From assembly GCA_029261595.1 (NCBI GenBank), contig JAJDAZ010000069.1:1-64000 (forward strand): a stretch of DNA of 64,000 nucleotides. The letters are read 5' to 3'. The notes under the pieces were generated by a model. The model made no database searches, had not been told where the DNA came from, and worked only from the letters and a program-made list of their open reading frames with translations. Both the position numbers and the translations under genes were made by a program. Origin of the DNA: Nitrospinaceae bacterium (GTDB taxonomy: Bacteria > Nitrospinota > Nitrospinia > Nitrospinales > VA-1). Of the stretch, positions 41,908 through 50,326 are shown one piece after another; within the stretch, counting starts at the first letter, position 1, and each line of letters starts with the position of its first letter.

Positions 41908-43161
41908 TCATCCTGAAAATTTTTTGAGAACCAAGGCAGAATTTTTCGAGCCAAAAGAGATGCAGTTGCTTATTGCAATATTAACAGATTTTTCTTTCCC
42001 CTCGTTCGACAAATAATCCATATCGCATTCCGGGTCCGGGCGTTCCATGTTGATGGTGGGAGTCAAAAAACCGTTTTTGAGCGACAACGCCGACACCGTG
42101 ACCCCCATCGCCCCGGACGCCCCCTGGGGATGCCCGATCATGGACTTGGTCGAACTGCAGGGAATTTTCATCGAATGACTGTTGAACGCCTGCTTCACCG
42201 CGAGAGTTTCTATCCTGTCATTGAGAACGGTGGAGGTGCCGTGAAAATTGATGTAGCCAACATCTTCCTTATTCACCCCGGCGTCTTTCATCGCCAGGTT
42301 CAAAGCCCTGGTCGATTGTTTGCCGTCGGGCATGATCGCGACTCGGTGATAAGCATCGCAGGTGGTGCCATAACCTGAAATTTCAGCCAGGATGGTCGCC
42401 CCCCGTTGTTTGGCGTGGTCCATCTCTTCTAAAACCATCATCCAGCCGCCTTCGGCCAACACAAACCCTTCGCGGTCGATATTGAACGGCCTCGATGCCC
42501 GTTCCGGGTCGTCGTTGAAATTCACCGGATTCGCTTTCATGCGCTCAAAGCCGCACATCATCCCAGGCGTGACGCAGGCTTCCACACCACCGGTCAGAAA
42601 CCAGGCTTCCTGGCCGTAACGGATGGCGTTGAACGCGTACCCAATGGCATCAGTGGAGCTGGTGCATCCGTTCGAGATCACATGACTGCGCCCCTGCAAA
42701 CCAAAATACATGGAAAGCTCGCTGGACAGCATTCCGACTAACGAATTGGAAATCGCGTAAGGACTGATTTTATGTTTCTGACCGGAGAAAAATATCTCAA
42801 ATTGTTTTTCAGAAAAGTCGAAACCTGCGCCGCCGCTTCCAACCAGCACCCCCATGCTTTCGAAATCCTCTTCGCTAAAGGAGTCGAGATCAATGCCCGC
42901 GTCGTCCAGGGCCTCGATAGCGGCGGCCACCGCCATGGGAACCGCCCGCGGCAATTTCTTGAGATCTGCTTTGGAAAAGTAGCGCGAAGGATCTAAATTT
43001 TTGATTTCACCGGCGACCTGGCAGGACAGACCCTCAGGGTCGAAGCTTGCGATGCGGTCGATGCCGCTCACCCCGTTACAGGTATTCTCCCAGAAATTTT
43101 TTATTCCAAATCCGTTCGGGCTGACCGCGCCCAGGCCGGTAATGACAACACGTCGCAACAT
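41908..43161 (-). CDS. Beta-ketoacyl-ACP synthase, FabF-type
   Basis: The 417-residue KAS II-type condensing enzyme extends acyl chains by decarboxylative condensation with malonyl-ACP. The Cys-His-His triad is present: Cys166 in NGCTSST, His in the FHGTST region near 305, and His in GHPQGASGAMG near 342. The N-terminus VVITGLGAVSPNG is standard. No other fatty-acid gene is next to it. The active-site cysteine context NGCTSST differs from the DTACSSS of housekeeping FabF, so it may serve a special lipid or polyketide route. It is followed by the lipoprotein gene with a 10-base gap. The ATG is clear; the SD is not. Confidence 0.85.
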   Translation of the reverse strand: MLRRVVITGLGAVSPNGFGIKNFWENTCNGVSGIDRIASFDPEGLSCQVAGEIKNLDPSRYFSKADLKKLPRAVPMAVAAAIEALDDAGIDLDSFSEEDFESMGVLVGSGGAGFDFSEKQFEIFFSGQKHKISPYAISNSLVGMLSSELSMYFGLQGRSHVISNGCTSSTDAIGYAFNAIRYGQEAWFLTGGVEACVTPGMMCGFERMKANPVNFNDDPERASRPFNIDREGFVLAEGGWMMVLEEMDHAKQRGATILAEISGYGTTCDAYHRVAIMPDGKQSTRALNLAMKDAGVNKEDVGYINFHGTSTVLNDRIETLAVKQAFNSHSMKIPCSSTKSMIGHPQGASGAMGVTVSALSLKNGFLTPTINMERPDPECDMDYLSNEGKEKSVNIAISNCISFGSKNSALVLKKFSG

Positions 43162-43194
43162 ATTTTAATGCGGACCCCTTTATTTTAAAGTCAT

Positions 43195-43221
43195 GGAACC
43201 ACAGATGAACACAGATGGATA
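43195..43221 (+). repeat. CACAGATGNACACAGAT repeat, copy 2
   Basis: It reads GGAACCACAGATGAACACAG followed by ATGGATA. It matches, in opposite orientation, the copy at 37689-37718. It sits directly upstream of the KAS gene in the 354-base divergent gap 43162-43515, which also holds the palindrome at 43272-43289 and no gene that I support. Confidence 0.6.
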
Positions 43222-43271
43222 TCTTAAAAGTTTTCCAGGGCTTGTGAGCGTAACGAACGTCAGCCCCACAT

Positions 43272-43289
43272 TTCTTCCCGCATGGCGGG
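43272..43289. repeat. TTTCTTCCCG...CGGG palindromic repeat, copy 3
   Basis: TTTCTTCCCGCATGGCGGG contains the palindrome CCCGC-ATG-GCGGG. It is preceded by ACGAACGTCAGCCCC, the same lead as the copies at 16.4 kb. A fourth copy, with only the palindromic part, lies at 48264-48282. Confidence 0.6.
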
Positions 43290-43515
43290 TCCATTTTCTA
43301 GTCTGTGAAGTTATGTTAACATAACAACGCAATGCCGGGCAACGCCTCCAATTCAGTGAGTCGTCACACTTTCAGGTTCCTTACGTGAAACCCTTTCACT
43401 GGCAATCAAATCAAAGGAAGGCCTGATTTTTGGCCTCCTGGCCGGGGAGTGACCTCGCCGCAAACAACGCCTGACCCAACAACCATCACACACTTTCTGG
43501 AGAACCCGATCGTTT

Positions 43516-44607
43516 ATGGCACCTCTTTCATTAAAGGAAAAAACAGGACAGATGATGGTCTCCGGATTCGAGGGAACCGATCTCAACCCCCAGACGGAAG
43601 ACCTCATCGTCAACCACCATGTCGGCGGATTGATTCTATTCGAGCGCAACTTTGAAAACCCGGAGCAACTCACACGCCTGATCGGCGACCTGCAGAAGCT
43701 CGCACTGTCCACGCCGCCGTTCGCACCGCTGTTCATCTCAGTAGATCAGGAAGGGGGCCGCGTCTCCCGTCTGGCCCCTCCGTTCACCCGGTTTCCCGAC
43801 CCCTGCTGTCTTGGGATCGCAAGGTCGGAGTCGCTGGCAGAACGCTTTGGCCTGGCCCTCGGCCGTGAAATGCGCGCGGTCGGAATCAATGTGGATTACG
43901 CTCCGGTGCTGGACATCAACACCAACCCGGACAACCCCATCATCGGAAAACGCGCTTTCAGTAAAGAGCCCGAATGGGCGTCCATACTTGGAGTCGCGTT
44001 CATGCGCGGGTTCAAGGGAGCCGGTGTGCTGGCGGTCGGAAAACATTTTCCAGGGCACGGCGACACGTCCCAGGATTCCCACCTCACCCTGCCAAGTGTG
44101 GACCGCGATGCCGAAACTTTGGAAAACGTCGAACTTGGGCCTTTTCGGTCGGCGATTGAAAACGGATTGGAGATCATCATGACCGCGCACGTGATTTACC
44201 GGGCATGGGACGAAAAACTTCCCGCTACTTTTTCCATCCCCATCCTGCAGGGTTTGCTGAGGGAAAAACTGGGATTTAAGGGCCTGATCATCTCCGACGA
44301 CCTGGAAATGAAGGCGGTCCAGGACAACATCCCGTTTGAATCCTTCGCCACCCTGGGGACCCAAGCGGGCATCGACCTGTTCCTGGTTTGCCACGACACC
44401 CGCAAGGTAACGAACTTCCTGACGCAAATGATTCAGGATGTCGAAACCGGGAAAATTCCAGAATCAGTCATTGACCGCTCGGTGAATCGAATTTTAGAGA
44501 TAAAAAGGAAAATGCCGCCTGTGGATTCGGGACTGGCCGACCTGCATTCTTTGGCCCGGAATCACCAAAAGCTGGTGGCGGAGATGCGATCGCATCTCAC
44601 ACCCTAG
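43516..44607 (+). CDS. nagZ: Beta-N-acetylhexosaminidase NagZ (GH3)
   Basis: NagZ removes N-acetylglucosamine from anhydromuropeptides in cell-wall recycling. The 363-residue protein is a single GH3 TIM barrel of the short NagZ type. KHFPGHGDTSQDSH near 177-190 carries the catalytic Asp-His pair, and the nucleophile is in IISDDLEMKAV near 256-266. There is no signal peptide, which fits a cytoplasmic recycling enzyme. It stands alone on the plus strand. No ampD or anmK is in the window. A secreted beta-glucosidase is excluded by the length and motifs. Confidence 0.92.
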   Translation: MAPLSLKEKTGQMMVSGFEGTDLNPQTEDLIVNHHVGGLILFERNFENPEQLTRLIGDLQKLALSTPPFAPLFISVDQEGGRVSRLAPPFTRFPDPCCLGIARSESLAERFGLALGREMRAVGINVDYAPVLDINTNPDNPIIGKRAFSKEPEWASILGVAFMRGFKGAGVLAVGKHFPGHGDTSQDSHLTLPSVDRDAETLENVELGPFRSAIENGLEIIMTAHVIYRAWDEKLPATFSIPILQGLLREKLGFKGLIISDDLEMKAVQDNIPFESFATLGTQAGIDLFLVCHDTRKVTNFLTQMIQDVETGKIPESVIDRSVNRILEIKRKMPPVDSGLADLHSLARNHQKLVAEMRSHLTP

Positions 44608-44612
44608 GGTGT

Positions 44613-45902
44613 TTAAGTGCTAACCGTCCTTTTCTGCAAGCTCCTGACAAACAATAAATAGATCGCCATGACGTTGACTCCAACTGCGGTCAGCCAGATA
44701 AAAACCGGCAGTTGATCCAACAGGGCCAGCACTAACAGGAAATGCGTGAAGTCCCGATTGGCTAGTTTGTCAATCAAACCTTGTTTCTTCTGATTATTTT
44801 CCTTGCTGGAATTCGTGGTCGATTTACCGGCAATGATGCCTTCGCTCATTAAAAGAAAGGCCAGCAGACTGCCCGATGCGGCCAGACCTCCGAGCACCAG
44901 GTAAACGGTCTCGCCAAGTGTCTGGTACAACCCCATGCCGATGGAGAAAAATACCGCGACATGCACGATATTATCGCAAAGGATATCCAGCCGGGCCCCG
45001 AACGGCGATTCCATGAATTTGATGCGGGCGATTTCTCCATCCACACCATCCACCCAGATGGAAAAAAGCAGTAGCCCGGCGCCCGCCACACCCATCCCGT
45101 AGCCACCTTGAAAAAAACACAGCGCCGACCCCAGACCCAGAATAAAGCTGAAAACGGTGATCTGGTTCGGGGTGATTCGGGTGTTGAGAAGGAACCGGGT
45201 CAATTGTTTGGAGACGGGACGGGACAGGATGCGGGTGGCAAAACTGTCGTTGGAAAGACCCGCCGAATTTTTAAGGATGTGCTCGCCTGCATTTTGAAAA
45301 TCCTGTGCGCTGGAAATTTTTTGGGGCTCGGTTTCCAGCAAATAAACCAGCCGGTGTTCCCCGCTTTCGGATGAACCGGGATCAGATTGAAGAGATCGCT
45401 CTCTCGCAAGCTCCAAATCGGAAAAGCTGTAGCCGTCCATTTGATCCAGAAATGGAGTCATGGCGTTTGGGTCGAGGGAAAAAATCCGGTGCTTCCCTGT
45501 GGCTCCAGGCTCCCCCCCCGGCATGATCGCGGATTTAATTTTATTTTTATCATGGAGCTGAGACCCGTCCAGAAGGAGCCATTCTCCCGTTCCAGGGGCC
45601 ATCTCAGCCAATTTCCCCGAATCCGCCGGCCCGTCCAATGTGAGGGTCACTCTAGGGTCCTGAAGGAGCCGGTGGCGCAATTCCTCGCCGCCCCCGGCGT
45701 TTTTTCCGGTCATCAACACCAGGCGTTCCACCCCACCCCTTTGAATATTCAGTATATTCCTCAGTAAAAACGGCACTCCGGCAATTTGCCGCCAGTGCCA
45801 TTCCACAAAATCCGCATTCCCTGAAGACGGGGAAAGAAATAAAACCGCAAGCGGGTCCCGTTTTTTATTAGAAGTGATAAAATATTCTGATTTTTTCAGC
45901 AT
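44613..45902 (-). CDS. CDP-alcohol phosphatidyltransferase with degenerate nucleotidyltransferase domain (DIPPS-like)
   Basis: The 429-residue protein has two parts. Residues 220-425 are an integral membrane CDP-alcohol phosphotransferase with the complete motif DxxDG-x2-AR-x8-G-x3-D-x3-D (Asp285 to Asp310) and about six membrane helices. Residues 15-200 look like a nucleotidyltransferase fold (IAGVPFLLRNIL then GGVERLVLMTG) but have lost the AAGxGxR substrate loop. This is the layout of the archaeal IPCT-DIPPS protein that makes di-myo-inositol phosphate, with the cytidylyltransferase half decayed. The working cytidylyltransferase appears to be fused to the neighbouring, divergent inositol-phosphate synthase. 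The product could be di-inositol-phosphate or a phosphatidylinositol-type lipid. Confidence 0.8.
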   Translation of the reverse strand: MLKKSEYFITSNKKRDPLAVLFLSPSSGNADFVEWHWRQIAGVPFLLRNILNIQRGGVERLVLMTGKNAGGGEELRHRLLQDPRVTLTLDGPADSGKLAEMAPGTGEWLLLDGSQLHDKNKIKSAIMPGGEPGATGKHRIFSLDPNAMTPFLDQMDGYSFSDLELARERSLQSDPGSSESGEHRLVYLLETEPQKISSAQDFQNAGEHILKNSAGLSNDSFATRILSRPVSKQLTRFLLNTRITPNQITVFSFILGLGSALCFFQGGYGMGVAGAGLLLFSIWVDGVDGEIARIKFMESPFGARLDILCDNIVHVAVFFSIGMGLYQTLGETVYLVLGGLAASGSLLAFLLMSEGIIAGKSTTNSSKENNQKKQGLIDKLANRDFTHFLLVLALLDQLPVFIWLTAVGVNVMAIYLLFVRSLQKRTVST

Positions 45903-46198
45903 TTCATATATAATTCAATAGGAAATCAGGGCTAGAGGATATCAAGCCGATAAATTTAATCAAGCGCAAAACCCTGTTGATATCATGTCGCTTCGAGAAT
46001 TTTATTTCGCCTCTCGGGTCATGGGGGCAAACGCTGAAATGCAAACAGAGATCGCCTGATCCGCATCGCCCCTGATCGGTGTTTCCCACACATTTACGGT
46101 TTGAGGATTTTTTAAAGTTTGCCAGGAGTCGGCTGAATTTTGTAATGGGCCGTAAATTTGTGCGACATCATTAAGAACACCTGATTTGGTTCATCTGT

Positions 46199-46219
46199 CC
46201 TGTTGCGGAACAGGGTTTT
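46199..46219 (+). terminator. Hairpin with T-run in the leader of the inositol gene
   Basis: CCTGTT-GCGG-AACAGG forms a 6-base-pair stem followed by GTTTTT, 49 bases before the GTG of the MIPS fusion gene. On the plus strand it looks like a small intrinsic terminator inside the 5' leader. It might serve as an attenuator or end a short upstream transcript. No riboswitch fold was recognised in the rest of the 365-base divergent gap 45903-46267, and no gene is supported there. Confidence 0.5.
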
Positions 46220-46267
46220 TCGCACAGGTTATTTTTAACTTCATAACATCCAAGGATCATACGCGAC

Positions 46268-48169
46268 GTGAAAAAAATTCGAATCGCCATCATTGGAATC
46301 GGTAATTGTGCCAGTTCCTTAATACAGGGAATTCATTTCTATAAGGGAAAAAACCTGGAAGACGCCATCGGGCTGATGCATGGCGAAATTGGAGGCTTTC
46401 GACCGGACCACATAGAGGTGGTGGCCGGATTCGATATCGACAAAAGAAAAGTCGGGCAGGATGTGCATGAAGCGATTTTTTCCAGCCCCAATTGCACCAC
46501 GGTTTTTCAGCCGGAGATTCCGCCATCTGGTGTGAAGGTGCGAATGGGCAAGATCCTTGATGGCGTATCCGCTCATATGGCGGATCATGACGAAAAAAAT
46601 ACCTTCGCCCCGGCCTCGGACAAACAACCCACCCAGGCGGATGTGGTGAAAGTATTAAAAGACAGCGGAGCCGAAATCCTGGTGAATTACCTGCCCGTTG
46701 GCTCGGAAGAGGCCACCAAATTTTATGTGGAATGCGCTTTGGAAGCCGGTGTCGGCTTTATTAACAACATTCCCGTATTCATCGCCAGCAACCCCGAATG
46801 GGGCAAGCGATTTGCGGAAAAAAATATTCCGATCATTGGCGATGACATCAAATCTCAATTTGGTGCAACCATCTCCCACCGCGTGCTGACGGACCTGTTC
46901 AAAAAACGCGGCGTCAAACTGGACCGGACCTACCAGCTCAACACCGGCGGCAACACCGATTTTCTCAATATGTTGAACCGCGACCGGCTGGCCTCCAAAA
47001 AAACATCCAAAACCGAAGCCGTTCAATCGGCGGCGGAAAAACGTCTGGACTCAAACAACATCCACGTCGGCCCCAGTGATTACGTACCCTGGCAAAAGGA
47101 TAATAAAGTTTGTTTCATTCGGATGGAGGGACGGATTTTTGGCGACGTTCCCATCAATCTGGAAATGCGCCTTTCTGTGGAAGATTCACCCAATTCCGCC
47201 GGCGTCGCGATTGACACCATCCGGTGCACGAAGCTTGCGCTTGATAGAGGGGAAGGCGGAGTCCTGCACGGACCTTCGGCTTATTTCTGCAAGCACCCTC
47301 TGCATCAATTCACCGACGACGAAGCGCATAACATGACCGAGGATTTTATCCATGGGGAATCCCTGGGAAAATCCAAAAAGTGTCTGATCATTGCCGCCGG
47401 AAAAGGCATGCGCCTAAGGTCCCACGGCGACAGCAAACCCCTCACACCGATTTTCGGCGTTCCCCTGATCGAACGAGTCATCCTGAATGCGCTGGAGGCC
47501 GGGGCCAATGAGTTTTTTGTCGTCACCGGATACCAGGGCGCTTCCTTGAAAGCTTTTTTACACAATCTTTCCGAGCGCCTGGGCGTGCCCATCACCCCCA
47601 TCGAAAACGAAGACTGGGAAAAGGAAAACGGGATCTCTGTACTCAAGGGCCGGCAATATTTTCAGGAACCTTTTTTGCTGCTGATGGCGGATCATTTGTT
47701 CGACCCGGCCATCGCACGGGAATTGATGGCCTATCCGCTGGCCAACGAAGAAATCGTTCTGGCGGTGGATAAAAATAAATCCAGCTCCATGGTCGATATG
47801 CAGGACGTCACGCGGGTCAAAACGGAGGCCGGCGCAATTCGCGAGATCGGCAAGGGACTTGCCGATTACGATGCGTTTGACACCGGAATCTTCTTTTGCC
47901 GGCCCGTTATTTTTAAGGCGCTTGAGCAAAGCACCCGCCAGCAGGGCAACACCACCTTGTCCGGAGCCATTCAAATTCTTGCAGGAAAAAATCAAGCCCG
48001 AACGGTCGATATCGACGGACGGTTCTGGATCGACGTCGATGATCCCGCCGCTTTCAAACGGGCGGAAAATGCTCTTCTTGCGGAGATTGAGGATTCGCCT
48101 GCCGAAAGCCCGGCAGAGGAACCCACGGTTATCAAAACGGTTCCAGGGAAAGTGGCAAAAGACCGTTGA
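46268..48169 (+). CDS. Myo-inositol-1-phosphate synthase fused to CTP:inositol-1-phosphate cytidylyltransferase
   Basis: Residues 1-363 are a MIPS: Rossmann start IAIIGIGNCASSLIQG, then NYLPVGSE, FINNIPVFIA, GDDIKSQFGATI and LNTGGNTDFLN. It isomerises glucose-6-phosphate to inositol-1-phosphate with NAD. From residue 371 a sugar nucleotidyltransferase follows, with IIAAGKGMRLRSHGDSKPL (372-391), GVPLIERVI, and a metal-binding aspartate in LLMADHLFD. Together they would yield CDP-inositol in one polypeptide. The divergent neighbour holds the CDP-alcohol phosphotransferase needed for the next step. The GTG start has AAGGAT 11 bases upstream, and a small hairpin with T-run lies in the leader. 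The last 30 residues are a disordered Pro/Glu-rich tail. Confidence 0.88.
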   Translation: MKKIRIAIIGIGNCASSLIQGIHFYKGKNLEDAIGLMHGEIGGFRPDHIEVVAGFDIDKRKVGQDVHEAIFSSPNCTTVFQPEIPPSGVKVRMGKILDGVSAHMADHDEKNTFAPASDKQPTQADVVKVLKDSGAEILVNYLPVGSEEATKFYVECALEAGVGFINNIPVFIASNPEWGKRFAEKNIPIIGDDIKSQFGATISHRVLTDLFKKRGVKLDRTYQLNTGGNTDFLNMLNRDRLASKKTSKTEAVQSAAEKRLDSNNIHVGPSDYVPWQKDNKVCFIRMEGRIFGDVPINLEMRLSVEDSPNSAGVAIDTIRCTKLALDRGEGGVLHGPSAYFCKHPLHQFTDDEAHNMTEDFIHGESLGKSKKCLIIAAGKGMRLRSHGDSKPLTPIFGVPLIERVILNALEAGANEFFVVTGYQGASLKAFLHNLSERLGVPITPIENEDWEKENGISVLKGRQYFQEPFLLLMADHLFDPAIARELMAYPLANEEIVLAVDKNKSSSMVDMQDVTRVKTEAGAIREIGKGLADYDAFDTGIFFCRPVIFKALEQSTRQQGNTTLSGAIQILAGKNQARTVDIDGRFWIDVDDPAAFKRAENALLAEIEDSPAESPAEEPTVIKTVPGKVAKDR

Positions 48170-48263
48170 CCTGCCAGGGTTCCACTGTACGAGGGGTTTA
48201 CGAACTATGGGTGACCGACCCACCAGTGGCTGTCATTTTGCCATGACCAACCTCTGCTTATCT

Positions 48264-48282
48264 TTTCTTCCCGCGTAGCGGG
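48264..48282. repeat. TTTCTTCCCG...CGGG palindromic repeat, copy 4
   Basis: TTTCTTCCCGCGTAGCGGG abuts the stop codon of the membrane phosphatase-superfamily gene (48283-48285). The palindrome CCCGC-GTA-GCGGG may help end transcription from both sides, but no T-run is adjacent. Confidence 0.6.
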
Positions 48283-50259
48283 CTAATGCATGGAGACCCA
48301 CGCATCCTTTTTTTCGTTTGCTTTCAGCATGGCCGCCAGGCGTTGTCGTAGACGTGTGGCGCGGTTGGGGTGATCCTCTGAAAGATTCACTTGCTCCAAT
48401 GGATCTTTTTCCAAATCATATAGTTCCTCTTCTTCCAGGCGTGCGTCGATAATGTATTTCCATTTGGCCTCGCGTACCCCCAATAAATACTGACCGCGGG
48501 CGGCAGCAAAAAAATACGCTCTTGGAGGATGGCCGGGGTCAAAAAGACTGCTTCCCTGCCACTCGGCAGGGGTCGGCTCACCCAGTAAATCGAGCAGGGT
48601 AGGAGCTAAATCCACATGCGATCCCACGGTCGAATTCCGGTAGCCTTCTGTAATGACCCTGGGGTTCCATAAGATGAGCGGCACCTTGACTTCCTCATCA
48701 TAAACCGAGTAACCATGTCCGAATTTATTATGGACCTGGCGAAAGGCTTCACCGTGATCGCCGGTGATAACGACCAGAGTGTCGTCGGCCAGGTTTTTTT
48801 CCCGTAAATAATTCAGGAGCTCGCCGATGTAGCCATCCACTTCATTTAGAATGGACAGATACCGATCAATGTCATTTTGGGCTTTATTCATTTCATCACT
48901 GCCCAGGGAGTAAGGATGATGCGTCTGATCGGTCCACGCCAACATAAAAAAAGGTTTGCTGTTTTTGTTCCTGCCATCCAGAAACTTGCGGATATCATCA
49001 AACAAATATTTGTCCTTCACCCCCCAGGATGAATTGCGTTTTGGTGATGCCAGATTGAGTTCTGTCCGGACCAGTTGAAAATTACCGTTATCAAATATTC
49101 CTTCGCTCGGCCATTGCGGGTCGCCCGACGCCATGAACACCGTTTGATAACCCCGGTCCCGCAAAACTGTGGCTATCGATGGTGTTTGAAGGCTGTCGAG
49201 AACGAAGCTTGTCCGGGTGTAGCCTTTGAGCGGCGGAGTGGTGGCATGCAAAATTGAGTTCAGCGCATAAACCGTCCAGCCGACCGGGGTGTAATAACTG
49301 TCGAACACCACCGAGTTCTTTGCCGCTTCCGCCAACCGGGGGGTGACCGGGGAGTTTTTATCATAGGGGGTCAGATAATGTGATCCCACCGATTCCAGAA
49401 CCAGTACAATTACGTTTTTAATGGGGCGGTCTCTCAACTTTTTTAAAAGTGGGTCCGAAGGATCGGAAACCGTCGTATGCCAATTTGGGCTCCTAAAATC
49501 CATCAGGTCATCTTCAGGGAAATCAATCGACAGAAGCTTGGACTTTGCTTTCAGGAAATCCGGAAAAGTGGATCGGAGCATGGTCCAGTGCGGATTTTCA
49601 TGGATATACCGGTCCTGAGCAAAGAACCAGGCGCTTTTGTCAAGTTGCCATCCCAGGCCCAGCCAAAGGACTGTTCCCAACCCGCCGACTAAATATATTT
49701 TCCGAAAACGCCTGGAGGACCATCCAGTGGAGATTCGGCCCATAATCCAGACGCTCAACAGATAAAGAACCGGACCCATCACCAATGCAACCAAAGCTCC
49801 TGGAGTCGCATACGGAATAATGGAAGATTGTAGCTTTGCAAAGTCCCCGCCGCCAAGCCCCAATGTAAAAAGGTTGGATGTGGGTTGAGCGTTAAAATGG
49901 GCAAAAGCCTGACGACCCACCACGGCATACGCAATGCAAACCACCCCAAACAGGAGGAACCCGAAAAAAACCACCCGGGAGAACCATCGATAAGGAGAAG
50001 CCAGGCGAAAAATCAGCCCGCCCACCCCTCCTGCTCCTAGAGCAAACAGCAGGTCCGACTGCGAGGCGCTGGCCACCCAGGAATAATAGGTTCCTTTGAT
50101 AAACAGGTTTAACGGGACATCCCAATCACCAATACCCCAGAATTGGGAAATTTTTACGTACGTGGCTTTGATGACCACCAGGCCCACCGCCAGAAAAACA
50201 GACGGCCATAAGAGCGAAAGTGAAGGAATTTTATTTGAATCCGAATTTTCTTCTTTCAT
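48283..50259 (-). CDS. Membrane-anchored alkaline-phosphatase-superfamily (sulfatase-domain) protein
   Basis: The 658-residue protein has five or so membrane helices (about 16-34, 68-85, 95-115, 150-173, 188-207) and a large periplasmic sulfatase-fold domain. The metal site includes ESVG at 289-292 and GDHGEAF near 490. The formylglycine motif of true sulfatases (C/S-x-P-S-R) is absent; GWTVYALNSILHATTPP at about 327-343 offers a threonine nucleophile instead. That pattern fits phosphoglycerol or phosphoethanolamine transferases of the LtaS/MdoB/EptA kind. It may decorate a surface glycan or lipid A headgroup. The gene is the last of the glycan locus by strand, 67 bases downstream of the deacetylase gene, though it could be transcribed separately. 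Confidence 0.75.
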   Translation of the reverse strand: MKEENSDSNKIPSLSLLWPSVFLAVGLVVIKATYVKISQFWGIGDWDVPLNLFIKGTYYSWVASASQSDLLFALGAGGVGGLIFRLASPYRWFSRVVFFGFLLFGVVCIAYAVVGRQAFAHFNAQPTSNLFTLGLGGGDFAKLQSSIIPYATPGALVALVMGPVLYLLSVWIMGRISTGWSSRRFRKIYLVGGLGTVLWLGLGWQLDKSAWFFAQDRYIHENPHWTMLRSTFPDFLKAKSKLLSIDFPEDDLMDFRSPNWHTTVSDPSDPLLKKLRDRPIKNVIVLVLESVGSHYLTPYDKNSPVTPRLAEAAKNSVVFDSYYTPVGWTVYALNSILHATTPPLKGYTRTSFVLDSLQTPSIATVLRDRGYQTVFMASGDPQWPSEGIFDNGNFQLVRTELNLASPKRNSSWGVKDKYLFDDIRKFLDGRNKNSKPFFMLAWTDQTHHPYSLGSDEMNKAQNDIDRYLSILNEVDGYIGELLNYLREKNLADDTLVVITGDHGEAFRQVHNKFGHGYSVYDEEVKVPLILWNPRVITEGYRNSTVGSHVDLAPTLLDLLGEPTPAEWQGSSLFDPGHPPRAYFFAAARGQYLLGVREAKWKYIIDARLEEEELYDLEKDPLEQVNLSEDHPNRATRLRQRLAAMLKANEKKDAWVSMH

Positions 50260-50326
50260 TTACCTGACCCGACCTTAGGACCATAAAACAATTCAACGGT
50301 TGTTTTTTTGGCAAGGACCCTCGCCT

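Noticed and set aside
43353-43736. 127-codon minus-strand frame antisense to the start of nagZ
   Set aside because: It lies opposite conserved NagZ codons and has no recognisable protein feature.
48283-50259. Classical aryl-sulfatase
   Set aside because: The formylglycine motif C/S-x-P-S-R is missing, so a transferase or phosphodiesterase-like activity is more likely.
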